Source of the DNA: Nostoc sp. LPT
Lineage (GTDB): Bacteria; Cyanobacteriota; Cyanobacteriia; Cyanobacteriales; Nostocaceae
NCBI RefSeq assembly: GCF_017115165.1
Contig: NZ_JABXKF010000135.1
Span: 1-64,000, forward strand
Direction: 5' to 3'
Length of the DNA: 64,000 nt
A program made the translations under genes and the position numbers. Of this stretch, positions 43,926-54,014 are shown in pieces (positions within the stretch are counted from its first letter, which is position 1; each line of letters opens with the position of its first letter). Under the pieces are notes generated by a model. The model had not been told where the DNA came from and did not search any database. It saw only the letters and a program-made list of their open reading frames with translations.

Positions 43926-44841
43926 TCTTCGGTTTCACTACCTTGGCAATTCCAAAGGCAACAGCAAAGCAAACCGCAGCTCCCACTAGTCCAGCAATAC
44001 TAGTGCCAATTTGCCCCAAACCCTCAATTCCATAGTCAGCTAAGGGAGTTGGCACAATTATCCGTACTTGACTTGCTAAATTGAGGAAGCCAGTATTTTC
44101 AGCAACTTTCTCCAAACCATCAGGCCATGCTGAGGCAAAGAGTGACAGCACTCCCGCAATCAAAAAAATAGTGACAATGGGCACTGACCAGCCGCGAAAC
44201 TCCTGCTGTTCGCCTGGTAACAAATCTGGTCTGGCTCTGGCTAGATAAGTCAGCACACCCCCGGTAATCAGTCCTTCGCCAATGCCAATCAAAATATGCA
44301 CACCAGTCATGGCTGGTAAAACTATCGCTACCGGCGCAGTTCCTGAGAGGGCTAATTCAATAGCACAAACGATCGCAGCTACCACTACACTCACACCAGC
44401 TGCAATCCCAGCTGCTAAGGGTAAGCGCCCTTTAGACCCCCCCAACAGCCGTTGCAAGGTTTCGGTTAAAACCCAGCCAACCCAAACCCCAACTACTGCC
44501 ATGTTAAAAATGTTTGCTCCCAAGGCTGTAATGCCACCATCAGCAAATAGCACGGCTTGAATAATCAAAACTGTGGCCAGACACAACGTTCCTGCCCAAG
44601 GACTGCCCAAAACGATCGCAGCTAAGGTTCCCCCTAACAAGTGACCACTAGTACCTCCTGCTACTGGAAAATTGATCATCTGGGCGGCAAAAATGAAGGC
44701 GGTGGTTAGTCCCAATATCGGGGCACGACGAATACCAAAAGCCTCTTGCGATCGCCCGAAGGCAACAAACAGCGCTGCCGCACTCGCTAAACCGGTAGCC
44801 CCTGCCACCGGAATAGAAACAAATCCATCAGGAATATGCAT
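43918..44841 (-). CDS. cbiM: Cobalt/nickel ECF substrate-specific component CbiM fused to a CbiN-like tail
   Basis: 307 residues. The N-terminus MHIPDGFVSIPVAGATG holds the metal-binding His2 of the CbiM/NikM family; AAQMINFPVAGGTSGHLLGG is the other conserved metal loop. About eight helices are visible. A C-terminal CbiN-like (PDGLE) domain is fused: WPDGLEKVAENTGF and then VPTPLADYGIEGLG. This is the MN-type fusion also common in nickel systems, so Co2+ versus Ni2+ cannot be decided. No cobalamin riboswitch was recognised in the long upstream gap. Confidence 0.92.
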   Translation of the reverse strand: MHIPDGFVSIPVAGATGLASAAALFVAFGRSQEAFGIRRAPILGLTTAFIFAAQMINFPVAGGTSGHLLGGTLAAIVLGSPWAGTLCLATVLIIQAVLFADGGITALGANIFNMAVVGVWVGWVLTETLQRLLGGSKGRLPLAAGIAAGVSVVVAAIVCAIELALSGTAPVAIVLPAMTGVHILIGIGEGLITGGVLTYLARARPDLLPGEQQEFRGWSVPIVTIFLIAGVLSLFASAWPDGLEKVAENTGFLNLASQVRIIVPTPLADYGIEGLGQIGTSIAGLVGAAVCFAVAFGIAKVVKPKNA

Positions 44842-45758
44842 GATCTACCCTGTATTCTTAGAGGTTCATTTACTCAAAACAAGCAATAAAACTACGCCAT
44901 CAATATTAATAACAAACAAAACTTTTCTGTTTTTTGCAATGCCCTATTGGGGGATTTTATTGTGTTACTTTTGACATATTTACAATACAATGTTTACTCA
45001 ATATTATACTTATTTAATAACTTATTAATTTTTGTTAAGCTTATTTTTTATTTTACCAAACGTTGACAAATCTGACAAAATGGGGCTGTACAGATATAGT
45101 CTCATTTGGTTCATGAAATTACTGTTAAATATAAGTAATAGCGAAATAGTAACTGCTTCTTACCTTATGGAGTAGTTCGTTTTTTCAAAAATCAAATAGT
45201 AATCTATAGCTGCTCTTAACAGTTTAGAAATATAAGTATTTCTAAAAAAATATTTGAATTTTTCTTTGTTTTGTAGTGTTTAATTAATTCAAGATTTATG
45301 GCATCAACAATTAAATTTTTACGGGTATAACAAGCTTATGTAATCAGCATTAGCACTTTATTCTTACCTTTTTGTAACAAGAATAATATATAAATATTAC
45401 CAAAATTTTCGATACTCCATATTAAATTAATGATTCCCATAGTATTAAAAATTCATCAAGATATGCTTAATTGACTGTATATTTGCTGACTTAGTTTAAT
45501 TAAAACTACAGGATATTTCTACAAAATTACGTAACTTTTCGTATAATATCATAAAAACAAAGAGTGAAATGTAAAATTTAGATGATATATGGGAAAATAC
45601 TGAGAATCAAAGTGCGGAAATTACTAAAGTTTCAGGGCATCTAACTGTAACAAAAGTATTCCTCAAGTTTTGAGTAACTAGGTTCAGTTAATAAAGTCAG
45701 CAGATGTTTGCCTCTATTTTCCACAGATTTTACACACCCTCGTTCTGCAATTTGGAAT
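44842..45758. other. AT-rich intergenic region, about 0.9 kb
   Basis: No supported coding sequence. It is very AT-rich with poly-T and poly-A tracts. It separates divergent genes (cbiM leftward, glycosyltransferase rightward). I looked for the cobalamin-riboswitch B12-box and for NikR-like palindromes and saw neither. An ATG at 45704 begins a very short frame only. Confidence 0.5.
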
Positions 45759-46997
45759 ATGAAAACAAACTCATCCAACTCGCTGTTAGCAGTATCAACT
45801 GGCCCACTAAAGATTTCAGAGTTGCCTCCCAACTCCGTGGGTACAGGTGATGAATCTATTCATCTTTCTCTAGTAATTCCTACTTATAAAGAGCGTGAAA
45901 ACATCAAGAATGTAGTCAACGTATTGAGTCAATTACTGGATGAATCTATTGCAGGAAACTATGAACTAATAGTGGTAGATGATGATAGCCCAGACCGAAC
46001 CTGGGAGATAGCACAATCTTTGACGACAGAATACCCCCAGTTGCGGGTGATGCGACGCCAACAGGAACGGGGGCTGTCTTCAGCGGTGATTCGTGGGTGG
46101 CAAGCAGCTACAGGGAGTGTCTTGGGGGTGATTGATGGAGATTTACAGCATCCACCAGAGATACTAATACAACTGTTGCGTAGTATTGAGCAAGGAGCAG
46201 ATTTGGCAGTAGCTAGCCGTCATATAGAAGGAGGCGGTGTTAGTAGCTGGAGTGTTGTTAGGCGTTTCTTGTCTCGTGGCGCTCAGTTGTTAGGCTTGGT
46301 GATCTTACCGGGGGTATTGGGCAGAGTTTCTGACCCGATGAGTGGTTATTTTATGGTGCGCCGGAGTGCGATCGCAGGTGCAACACTTAATCCAGTCGGA
46401 TACAAAATTCTCCTAGAAGTAATCGGGCGAGGAAAAGTAGACCAAGTTGCCGAGGTTGGGTATGTGTTTTGCGAACGCAAAGAGGGCGAGAGTAAGGTGA
46501 CATGGAAGCAATATATAGATTACATCCACCACTTGGTACGGTTACGGCTTTCCACAGGGAAAGTAGGACGATTGAGTAGAAAAGTCAAATTCCCCATCGG
46601 TCGATTTGTCCGTTTTGGGTTTGTTGGCTTTAGTGGTGTGTTTGTGGATTTAACGGTGTTTCACTTGCTGCGTACTGTAATTCATTTAGGTTTAACTCGC
46701 AGTACAATTCTTTCGGCCGGAGTGGCAATCGTAAATAATTTCCTATGGAATGATGTATGGACTTTTAGTGATATTTCTCAGGGGCAACGTGCTTTGCATC
46801 AACGTTTCAAGCGATTCTTAAAGTTCAGTGCGGTCTGTTTGGCAGGAGTTATATTACAAGCTCTAATAATTAATTTTCTCTATAATGTCTTGGAAATAAA
46901 TCAGTATTTAGCTAAGTTGATAGCGATCGCAGTTGCTACCATCTGGAATTTCTGGGTTAACTTGAAACTTAGCTGGCGCGTCACAGACGTGAAATAA
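45759..46997 (+). CDS. GT2 (dolichol-phosphate mannosyltransferase-like) fused to GtrA
   Basis: 412 residues from ATG 45759; a TTG frame reaches 45708. A family 2 glycosyltransferase domain (about 35-275): LSLVIPTYKERENI, LIVVDDDSPDRTWE, GVIDGDLQHPPE (acidic metal-binding motif), SDPMSGYFMVRRS and FCERKEGESKV. Then a GtrA domain of four helices (about 285-412): FVRFGFVGFSGVFVD and NNFLWNDVWTF. The enzyme would transfer a sugar from NDP-sugar to a polyprenyl phosphate and the GtrA part may flip it. The downstream GT39 is a plausible user of the lipid-linked sugar. Confidence 0.9.
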   Translation: MKTNSSNSLLAVSTGPLKISELPPNSVGTGDESIHLSLVIPTYKERENIKNVVNVLSQLLDESIAGNYELIVVDDDSPDRTWEIAQSLTTEYPQLRVMRRQQERGLSSAVIRGWQAATGSVLGVIDGDLQHPPEILIQLLRSIEQGADLAVASRHIEGGGVSSWSVVRRFLSRGAQLLGLVILPGVLGRVSDPMSGYFMVRRSAIAGATLNPVGYKILLEVIGRGKVDQVAEVGYVFCERKEGESKVTWKQYIDYIHHLVRLRLSTGKVGRLSRKVKFPIGRFVRFGFVGFSGVFVDLTVFHLLRTVIHLGLTRSTILSAGVAIVNNFLWNDVWTFSDISQGQRALHQRFKRFLKFSAVCLAGVILQALIINFLYNVLEINQYLAKLIAIAVATIWNFWVNLKLSWRVTDVK

Positions 46998-47099
46998 TCA
47001 CAACGAGGGATTTGAGATTTAGATTTTTATTTTTAGATTTTAGAACGAACTTAAATCTCAAACGTCAAATCTACAAATCCATTCTTGTGAGGCCCGGCA

Positions 47100-48968
47100 A
47101 TGAGAGTTCTTTTCCAAGGTGCATTTTATTTTTACAAACAAATTATCTCGTTGCTACCTCTATCAGCTACCCATTTCCTGCCTCTGGCAGATAAAAACTC
47201 CAACTCACAACGCAAGCATTGGCATAATTGGCAGACTCGCCTTCCTCCTTCCTGGGTTCATCTCTTGCCGATCTTAATCTGGTTGATTGTCGGCATCAGC
47301 TTGCGCCTAGTCAACTTGACTGCAAAGCCTCCTTGGACTGATGAGTTTGCCACCTTGGTGTTTAGCTTGGGAAATACTTTTTTATCAGTACCCCTAGATC
47401 GAGCGATCGCACCTGATATTCTATTACAACCACTGCAACCAAACCCAGCGGCGACTATTGGTGATGTCATTCACAACTTAGCTACACAAGATAGTCATCC
47501 ACCACTGTATTTTGTGCTGGCTTACCTGTGGATGAAATTATTTCCTAGCGGCGGAGGATTAGTATCGCTGTTTGGTGCGCGATCGCTACCAGCTATATTC
47601 GGTGCTGCCTCCATTCCGTGTGTTTACGTATTAGGCAGGGTAGCGTTTCGTTCGCGATTAGTGGGACACTTGACTGCTGCCATGATGGCAGTATCACCCT
47701 ACGGCGTATTTTTAGCACAAGAAGCGCGTCATTACACTTTGGCAGTCTTATGGGTAATTGGTTCCTTCACCTGCTTAGTAATTGCCACACGTCATATTCA
47801 AAACCGCACACCTTTACCTATATGGGTAGCACTTTTATGGGTAGGAATTAATGCTTTAGGTATTGCTACTCATTATTTCTTCACCCTGACTCTTTGCACA
47901 GAAGTCATAGTTTTGATTTTTCTTGCTTGGCTTCAATTGCAAACTAGCAGCAAATTTTCTCTTTTCTTCTCTCCTCTCTGGCAACGTATTTATGCCGTTG
48001 TTATAGGTACTTGTGTAGCGGGTTTAATTTGGATACCAACCTTGTTAGAGAATAAAAATCGTGATAATTTAACCGAGTGGATTCGAGTTTCGCGTGTTGG
48101 ACTAGATTGGTTCAGCCCAATTTTTCAAGCTTTAGGAACATTGATTGCAATGATTTCCTTATTACCAGTTGAATCTTCTCAAGCTTTGGTTGTGATTCCT
48201 TCTGGATTGGTGATGTTGACTTTCTTTATTTGGGCAGTACCAATTTTGTTGCGTGGAATTAAAATTCAATTACAGCACCGAGAAAGCCGGATGATGATTC
48301 AGGTGCTTGCTGGAGTAGTTATCAGTGCGATCGCTTTATTCTTTATATTTACGTACTTTTTGGGTATTGACCTCACCAGGGGTGCTAGATATAACTTTGT
48401 TTACTTTCCCGCGATCGTTGTTTTACTAGGTGCAAGTCTTGCAGTTTGTTGGCATCCTCCCCAGGAATGGATGGAAACAGAGCCAGCGAAAAATGGGATA
48501 ACAAGCATAGGTAAATGGGGAATAAACGGGAAAAAAGCCGTAATATTAATTTGGTTAATGGCATTTTTCAGTGCTGTTACAGTAATTTGCAATCTCGGCT
48601 ATCAAAAATATTATCGTCCTGACCTGTTTGTGCAACTAATTCAACAAAGATCTGCGACACCAGTACTGATTGCCACCACCCACAAAACTTATGTACACAC
48701 TGGGGAAATGATGGGAGTTGCGAGGGAGATTAAACTTGCAAATTCACTCCAAAATTCTCTGTTTCTCCTTGCTCATCAAGATCGAGATCCGAATGCTTCC
48801 ACCATTTCTCTAAAAAATACTTTAAAGAAATTACCACGACCTTTTGACCTGTGGCTGGTAAACTTTCACGCACCCGTAGCAGAAACCGCGAACACATGTG
48901 TTATGTCTGATACTCAATCTTTGCCAAGCATAGATGGCTACGAATATGAACTTTATCATTGTCAATAA
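47100..48968 (+). CDS. GT39/ArnT-like polyprenyl-phosphate-dependent glycosyltransferase
   Basis: 622 residues with about ten to eleven hydrophobic helices. A GT-C signature follows the first helix: PPWTDEF (catalytic Asp81 and Glu82), then DSHPPLYFVLAYLW and FLAQEARHYTL, as in the ArnT/PMT family. A polar C-terminal region (about 510-622) is exposed outside the membrane. It should use polyprenyl-phosphate sugars made by the upstream GT2-GtrA enzyme, 102 bases away on the same strand, to modify a glycan or protein. Acceptor unknown. Confidence 0.88.
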   Translation: MRVLFQGAFYFYKQIISLLPLSATHFLPLADKNSNSQRKHWHNWQTRLPPSWVHLLPILIWLIVGISLRLVNLTAKPPWTDEFATLVFSLGNTFLSVPLDRAIAPDILLQPLQPNPAATIGDVIHNLATQDSHPPLYFVLAYLWMKLFPSGGGLVSLFGARSLPAIFGAASIPCVYVLGRVAFRSRLVGHLTAAMMAVSPYGVFLAQEARHYTLAVLWVIGSFTCLVIATRHIQNRTPLPIWVALLWVGINALGIATHYFFTLTLCTEVIVLIFLAWLQLQTSSKFSLFFSPLWQRIYAVVIGTCVAGLIWIPTLLENKNRDNLTEWIRVSRVGLDWFSPIFQALGTLIAMISLLPVESSQALVVIPSGLVMLTFFIWAVPILLRGIKIQLQHRESRMMIQVLAGVVISAIALFFIFTYFLGIDLTRGARYNFVYFPAIVVLLGASLAVCWHPPQEWMETEPAKNGITSIGKWGINGKKAVILIWLMAFFSAVTVICNLGYQKYYRPDLFVQLIQQRSATPVLIATTHKTYVHTGEMMGVAREIKLANSLQNSLFLLAHQDRDPNASTISLKNTLKKLPRPFDLWLVNFHAPVAETANTCVMSDTQSLPSIDGYEYELYHCQ

Positions 48969-48972
48969 GCTG

Positions 48973-49090
48973 GGGAGTGGGGAGCAGGGAGCAGGGGGAG
49001 ATGAGGGGGACAAGGAGGACAAGGGGACAAAAGTTAGAACTTGCAACAAGTCTTTCCCTTCTCCTTGTCCCCAATTCTCCTTGTCCCCAA
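48973..49090. repeat. Purine/pyrimidine mirror and inverted repeats
   Basis: GGGGAGCAGGGAGCAGGGGG and GGACAAGGAGGACAAGGGGAC on the left face CTCCTTGTCCCCAATTCTCC and TTGTCCCC on the right, giving a long imperfect hairpin. Found between GT39 and the nucleotidyltransferase gene in a 322-base gap. May act as a terminator or structured 3' end. Confidence 0.7.
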
Positions 49091-49290
49091 GTCCTCTTCC
49101 CAATGCCCTGCAAAAGCCTTGTACAAAACTTTTGACTTTTGACTTTTAACTTTTGACTTCCGCCTTGCGGTAATGCATCTTGTGGAAGTTCCTCAAATAT
49201 CAATATCCATAGCAGACTAGAGAAAGAAAAACAAAATATATCTGACACTTTTCAAGTAGCGAAAGCTATAACTAGTTATAAGGAGGATTT

Positions 49291-51819
49291 ATGCGTGCAG
49301 TATTGATGGCAGGGGGTTCGGGAACGCGGCTTCGCCCGTTAACTTGCGATCTGCCGAAACCGATGGTGCCGATTTTAAATCGACCAATTGCCGAACATAT
49401 TATCAATCTTCTCAAACGACATCAAATTACAGAAGTTATTGCAACATTGCATTATTTACCTGATGTCTTGCGAGACTACTTTCAAGATGGCAGCGATTTT
49501 GGTGTCCAGATGACTTATGCCGTCGAAGAAGATCAGCCTTTGGGTACAGCTGGCTGTGTGAAAAACATTGCCGAACTTCTTGATGAAACTTTTTTAGTTA
49601 TTAGCGGTGATAGCATAACAGATTTTGACCTGACAGCAGCGATCGCATTTCACAAACAAAAGAAGTCAAAAGCTACTTTGATTTTAACCAGGGTTCCCAA
49701 TCCGATTGAATTTGGAGTGGTGATTACCGACGAGGAGACACGGATTCGGCGATTTTTAGAAAAACCCTCTAGTAGTGAAATTTTTTCTGATACCGTTAAC
49801 ACTGGTACTTATATTCTCGAACCAGAAGTTTTGGAATATCTGCCAGCAAACGTTGAATGTGACTTTTCTAAAGACTTATTCCCCTTACTACTAACAAAAG
49901 ATGAGCCAATGTATGGTTACATTGCTCAAGGTTATTGGTGTGATGTTGGTCACTTAGATGCCTATCGCGAGGCTCAGTATGACGCGTTAGATCGAAAAGT
50001 GCAACTAGATTATGCCTACAAAGAAGTTTCCCATGAGTTATGGGTAGGCCAAAATACCTACATCGACCATACGGCTGTGATTGAAGCCCCAGCAGTAATT
50101 GGTGACAATTGCCGCATTGGTGCAAGAGTACAAATTGAGGCAGGAACCGTAATTGGGGATAATGTCACTATTGGCGCTGATGCTAATCTTAAACGTCCCA
50201 TAGTGTGGAATGGGGCATTCATTGGCGATGAAGCAGCTCTTTCTGCCTGTGTGATTTCCCGTGGCGCTCGTGTAGACCGCCGCGCTCAAGTATTAGAAGC
50301 TGCGGTTGTAGGTTCGCTTTCCACGGTGGGAGAAGAAGCGCAAATTAGCCCTGGTGTGCGTGTTTGGCCCAGTAAAAAGATTGAGTCAGGGGCAATTTTA
50401 AACATTAACTTGATTTGGGGGAACACCGCCCAACGCAATTTATTTGGGCAACGTGGTGTCCAAGGATTAGCTAATATCGACATCACCCCAGAATTCGCTG
50501 TGAAATTGGGAGCTGCTTACGGTTCTACCTTAAAACCTGGTTCTAAGGTAACGGTTTCCCGTGACCAGCGTAATGTCTCTCGGATGGTGACGCGATCGCT
50601 GATTGCTGGTTTAATGTCAGTAGGTGTTGACATTCAAAACCTCGATGCCACAGCTATCCCCATCGCCCGTACTGTTATACCCACAATGTCGGTAGCTGGT
50701 GGTATCCACGTCCGGGTACACCCCGACCGCCCTGACTACATTCTGATTGAATTCATGGATGCCAAGGGCATTAATATCTCCAAAGCTCTGGAAAAGAAAA
50801 TTGAAGGTGCTTATTTTAAGGAAGATATGCGGCGGGCGCTAATTCATGAAATTGGGGATGTGTCTTATCCCAGCCAAGTCATGGATCGCTACTGTACTGC
50901 TTTTGAGAAACTGTTGCATGTTCATACACTCCGCAACAGTCGCGCAAAAGTGGTGATTGACTATGTTTATGCGGTGTCGGGGGCAGTTTTACCCCAAATG
51001 TTAGATAAATTTGGCGCTGATGCAGTCGTGCTGAATGCCAGTGTCAATAAAACGGCGATGTCAATCACCGATCGCGAAGGATTGCTGACTCAGTTAGGTC
51101 ATGTTGTGGAGGCATTAAAAGCTAACTTTGGGGTGCAAGTATCCGCGAATGGAGAACAGCTAATTTTAGTTGATGAATCAGGCTACCCAATTCGTGGGGA
51201 AATGTTAACAGCACTGATGGTAGACATGATATTAACCGCTAACCCCAGAGGAACAGTAGTTGTACCAGTTCATGCTTCCAGCGCTATCGAACAAGTTGCG
51301 CGTCGCCATGATGGCAGAGTGATTCGCACTAAAGCCAACCCTACAGCTTTAATGGAAGCTTGCCAGAAAAACCCGAATGTGGTAATTGGAGGTAGTGGAG
51401 AGACTGGTTTTATTTTCCCGCAACTGCATCCGGGATTTGATGCCATGTTCTGCATTGCGAAGATAATTGAGATGTTGACTATCCAAGAGCGATCGCTTGC
51501 TGCTGCGCGGTCAGAATTGCCTCGTGTAATTCACAAAACTTATACAGTCCGTTGCCCGTGGACAGCCAAGGGTGCTTTGATGCGTTACTTGGTGGAAACT
51601 CATCCAGCCCAAAACCTAGAATTAATTGATGGAGTGAAAATTTGTCAACCCTATGATGACAGTTGGTTGTTAGTTTTACCAGATGCCAGCGAACCACTGG
51701 TGCATTTGTATGCAAATAGCAACGATCGCGAATGGGTAGATGAGACTGTGAGAAACTACCGCACCCGTGTCCAGTCGTTTGTGGAAAGACAACAAGAATA
51801 TCAACCAGCCGAAGTTTAA
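49291..51819 (+). CDS. Mannose-1-phosphate guanylyltransferase-like protein with degenerate phosphomannomutase domain
   Basis: 842 residues behind a strong ribosome binding site (AAGGAGG). Domain 1 (1-235) is an NDP-sugar pyrophosphorylase: [20 protein letters not shown] (G-G-x-G-T-R-L) and [11 protein letters not shown]. Domain 2 (about 245-375) is a left-handed beta-helix of hexapeptides ([21 protein letters not shown]). Domain 3 (about 380-840) has the phosphohexomutase fold, but the serine loop TASHNP is replaced by [14 protein letters not shown] and the DGDGDR metal loop by [12 protein letters not shown], so mutase activity is doubtful. I recall this architecture as conserved in cyanobacteria. 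Probably makes GDP-mannose (or another NDP-hexose) for envelope glycans. Confidence 0.88.
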   Translation: MRAVLMAGGSGTRLRPLTCDLPKPMVPILNRPIAEHIINLLKRHQITEVIATLHYLPDVLRDYFQDGSDFGVQMTYAVEEDQPLGTAGCVKNIAELLDETFLVISGDSITDFDLTAAIAFHKQKKSKATLILTRVPNPIEFGVVITDEETRIRRFLEKPSSSEIFSDTVNTGTYILEPEVLEYLPANVECDFSKDLFPLLLTKDEPMYGYIAQGYWCDVGHLDAYREAQYDALDRKVQLDYAYKEVSHELWVGQNTYIDHTAVIEAPAVIGDNCRIGARVQIEAGTVIGDNVTIGADANLKRPIVWNGAFIGDEAALSACVISRGARVDRRAQVLEAAVVGSLSTVGEEAQISPGVRVWPSKKIESGAILNINLIWGNTAQRNLFGQRGVQGLANIDITPEFAVKLGAAYGSTLKPGSKVTVSRDQRNVSRMVTRSLIAGLMSVGVDIQNLDATAIPIARTVIPTMSVAGGIHVRVHPDRPDYILIEFMDAKGINISKALEKKIEGAYFKEDMRRALIHEIGDVSYPSQVMDRYCTAFEKLLHVHTLRNSRAKVVIDYVYAVSGAVLPQMLDKFGADAVVLNASVNKTAMSITDREGLLTQLGHVVEALKANFGVQVSANGEQLILVDESGYPIRGEMLTALMVDMILTANPRGTVVVPVHASSAIEQVARRHDGRVIRTKANPTALMEACQKNPNVVIGGSGETGFIFPQLHPGFDAMFCIAKIIEMLTIQERSLAAARSELPRVIHKTYTVRCPWTAKGALMRYLVETHPAQNLELIDGVKICQPYDDSWLLVLPDASEPLVHLYANSNDREWVDETVRNYRTRVQSFVERQQEYQPAEV

Positions 51820-51820
51820 T

Positions 51821-51891
51821 TTATAATTCGTAATTCGTAATTCGTAATTGAACTCTTTAATTACGAACTACGAATTAGCAATTACAAATTA
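51821..51891. repeat. ATTCGTA heptamer run and inverse
   Basis: Three TAATTCGTAATTCG-type units, then TTACGAACTACGAATTAGC, so the two halves are self-complementary. It lies right after the nucleotidyltransferase stop and may form the transcript's 3' hairpin. Confidence 0.75.
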
Positions 51892-51912
51892 TGTTCTGAG
51901 GGTTCCAAATTA

Positions 51913-52215
51913 TCATTGAGAACATTCTGGTAAATTTTTCTCAGCGTAATTGCAATCAAAATAAATTAAAGCTTCCCTAGTAGAGGGGAATGCTCTAGTT
52001 ATGTTGTATGGGTTACTTTCTGGACTTGCTTCATATAGCCAAACTTTCAAATAGTAATAATTATTATCATCAGTAGACCATAATTCATAACGGTAATTAC
52101 CTCCTGATCCCTGACTATTTAAATAGTCAGCTAGTACTTTATTTGATGTAGACACAAAGCTTAATACAGTCAAAACCGGAATTACAGCTAGTTTTAGTAT
52201 TTGGATTAATTTCAT
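51913..52215 (-). CDS. Small secreted hypothetical protein
   Basis: 100 residues with a clear signal peptide (cleavage near VLADY) and a mature part of about 70 residues rich in Tyr, Asn and Ser (YRYELWSTDDNNYYYLKVWLY), ending with two Cys. It looks like the small cyanobacterial exported proteins of unknown function. Stands alone; no recognised domain. Confidence 0.65.
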   Translation of the reverse strand: MKLIQILKLAVIPVLTVLSFVSTSNKVLADYLNSQGSGGNYRYELWSTDDNNYYYLKVWLYEASPESNPYNITRAFPSTREALIYFDCNYAEKNLPECSQ

Positions 52216-52321
52216 AAATGCACAAAAAACTTACTCCCTCTAGCTTCATTTACCGAAGTAATTTTTGAAACCAGTAATTATCAGGAATGTTTTGTGAGGA
52301 TATCGTAAGGTATTTAGTCTT

Positions 52322-52344
52322 TCAAGACGCGATAAATCGCGTCT
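52322..52344. repeat. Palindrome AGACGCGATAAATCGCGTCT
   Basis: A near-perfect 20-base palindrome, AGACGCGAT / ATCGCGTCT, of the type scattered in Nostoc intergenic regions. A less perfect relative occurs inside recF. Confidence 0.7.
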
Positions 52345-52455
52345 CTACAAGCGTTATCGATATTTTTAGCAGCGATCGCACTATTTCTCAATCAATTTTC
52401 TTGATTAAATAGCTGAAAACTGCTGTCAACAAATTATTCTAGAAAACAGTCTGAT

Positions 52456-52698
52456 TCATTCTCCAGAGGTTTGAAAAACTGCCTGCGTTCCTCTGTTTGG
52501 GGTGCCGGAAAACACGAATAACTGTTGATTCTCTGGTAAAGCTGAACCTTCACCGAGATAACGATGAAGTCCTACTGCCATATCTCCTGTAGGAGTGAGT
52601 TTGAAACTAACTTCTTCAAATTCAGCTTCACGCAAAAGTTTGCGGACAGTATCAGAATGGCAAATATCCTTAGTATCTCCACGAGTCCAAACGATCAA
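52456..52698 (-). pseudogene. C-terminal fragment of a class I methyltransferase-like protein
   Basis: 80 residues (IVWTRGDTKDICHSDTVRK, then LLREAEFEEVSFKLTPTGDMAVGLHRYLG) that read like the last strands of an SAM-dependent methyltransferase. There is no start codon other than TTG and no SAM-binding glycine loop upstream. Directly 5' the DNA becomes GTGCTGAGT heptamer repeats, so the front of the gene is missing. Family assignment is tentative. Confidence 0.5.
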
Positions 52699-52934
52699 GG
52701 AACCTTTTTTACCATACTCAGTGCTGAGTGCTGAGTAATAAAAAGAGTACGGGCTAAACGCCCCGCTTCCGCTAACAGCACTTTCGCACTTGGGTTTTTG
52801 CCCCGCCCGACGTTAAGCGGAATCTTGCAATCGGGAGAAGGTTGATACCCCGCATATTGTGGGCGGTCTTTTACCAGTCTTTTGGCATAAGGGGCAATTT
52901 CCGTTTGATTTAAACTATCCTCTTGCAGAGTGCA
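52695..52934 (-). pseudogene. Unidentified coding fragment ending in STRR repeats
   Basis: An open frame on the minus strand without a start: LNQTEIAPYAKRLVKDRPQY, then PDCKIPLNVGRGKNPSAKVLL and AEAGRLARTLF, after which it runs into ACTCAGC heptamers (52715-52735) and stops at 52695. The text is clearly protein-like, with higher GC than its surroundings. I do not recognise the family. It looks like a gene piece cut at the heptamer run. Confidence 0.4.
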
Positions 52935-53434
52935 TTATTCACTTTTAATATTAAAATACAGTAACTCGATAAAGTTATAGTATTTTACTCGACCAAAAAA
53001 TGGCGTCACATAACTCCTCCAAGATCGAGTCTTGTACCGCTTTTAGCCCAAACTCTTTTGTTTAGACGTTCATCTCAACTACTTCTATTCGAGTAAGTGC
53101 AAGGTTTTTAACCAATTAAGGTACGAGAATTCTTGCTGCCTCGTCTAGTTTTCGGTTTGGTTCCTGAAAGTCTTAACAAAAGTTTACTTAGTTAAATAAA
53201 AAAGACTCTCAATAAGTCTGGTAGTATATCTTCAGAGTTATTGAGACTGATACTCATTAAGTGGGTCATGTATTTCAGGTATTTGCAAACTTTCTGAAAA
53301 GATAACGCTTTTGACTTGCGTGGCAGTTCAAACACTGGAGTCGATGCCTTGATGGGCAGCGAACGCTGGATTAACCAACCTCTCAGGGCGACTTTTCTGC
53401 ATAGCACACAACTATTTATTTATCAGGTGTCAAT
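52935..53434. other. Intergenic/regulatory region upstream of flavodoxin
   Basis: 500 bases without a supported gene. It contains the candidate Fur box at 53238-53260 and probably the isiB promoter. Confidence 0.5.
53238..53260. promoter_or_regulatory. Candidate Fur box
   Basis: TTATTGAG-N7-CTCATTAA: 7 of 8 arm positions are complementary and the AT-rich form resembles cyanobacterial FurA sites. It lies 175 bases before the flavodoxin gene, a classic iron-starvation-induced gene. Confidence 0.45.
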
Positions 53435-53947
53435 ATGTCAAAAAAAATTGGTTTGTTTTACGGTACTCAAACTGGCAACACTGAATCTGATGCTGAAAAA
53501 ATTCGGGATGAGTTTGGTGGTGATGTTGTAACATTACATCCCATTTACGAGGCGGATACTAGCACTTTTGATGAGTATGACTTGCTGATTATTGGCTCTC
53601 CCACTTGGGATATTGGTCAACTTCAGAGCGATTGGGAAGGCTTTTTCTCCGATCTGGATCAAATAGATTTTAGTGGTAAGTTGGTTGCCTATTTTGGTGA
53701 TGGAGACCAATATGGCTATAGCGATAACTTCCAGGATGCAATTGGAATTCTGGAAGAAAAGATTTCCCAGCGAGGCGGTAAAACTGTTGGCTACTGGCCA
53801 ACTGAGGGATATGACTTTGAGAATTCTAGAGCCTTGAAAAATGGCAAGTTTGTCGGATTGGCACTTGATGAAGGTAGTCAATCTGAGCTAACAGATGAGC
53901 GAATTAAAACTTGGGTTGCTCAGTTGAAGACAGAATTTGGTTTGTAG
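53435..53947 (+). CDS. isiB: Long-chain flavodoxin
   Basis: 170-residue FMN electron carrier that replaces ferredoxin under iron limitation. FMN phosphate loop GTQTGNTE (residues 10-17); isoalloxazine loops SPTWDIGQLQSDW and FGDGDQYGYSDNF; the long-chain insertion is present (EGYDFENSRALKNGKF). Residues are as in Anabaena flavodoxin from memory. A probable Fur site lies upstream and a hairpin lies between this gene and the following hydrolase. No isiA gene precedes it here. Confidence 0.95.
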   Translation: MSKKIGLFYGTQTGNTESDAEKIRDEFGGDVVTLHPIYEADTSTFDEYDLLIIGSPTWDIGQLQSDWEGFFSDLDQIDFSGKLVAYFGDGDQYGYSDNFQDAIGILEEKISQRGGKTVGYWPTEGYDFENSRALKNGKFVGLALDEGSQSELTDERIKTWVAQLKTEFGL

Positions 53948-53954
53948 AGATTTG

Positions 53955-53980
53955 GGGCGCACGGCTAGCTGTGCGCCTTT
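53955..53980 (+). terminator. Hairpin between isiB and the hydrolase
   Basis: GGCGCAC / GTGCGCC perfect stem, 8-base loop, followed by TTTATT. It may be a partial terminator controlling expression of the downstream gene. Confidence 0.7.
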
Positions 53981-54014
53981 ATTGAAATTGATAATTTGGA
54001 AGTTATAGGTATTT

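Noticed and set aside
44842-45758. Cobalamin riboswitch upstream of cbiM
   Set aside because: No B12-box or matching stem set was found on either strand by eye.
53192-53407. 71-residue minus-strand frame upstream of flavodoxin
   Set aside because: No family features; it lies over the likely promoter and Fur site.
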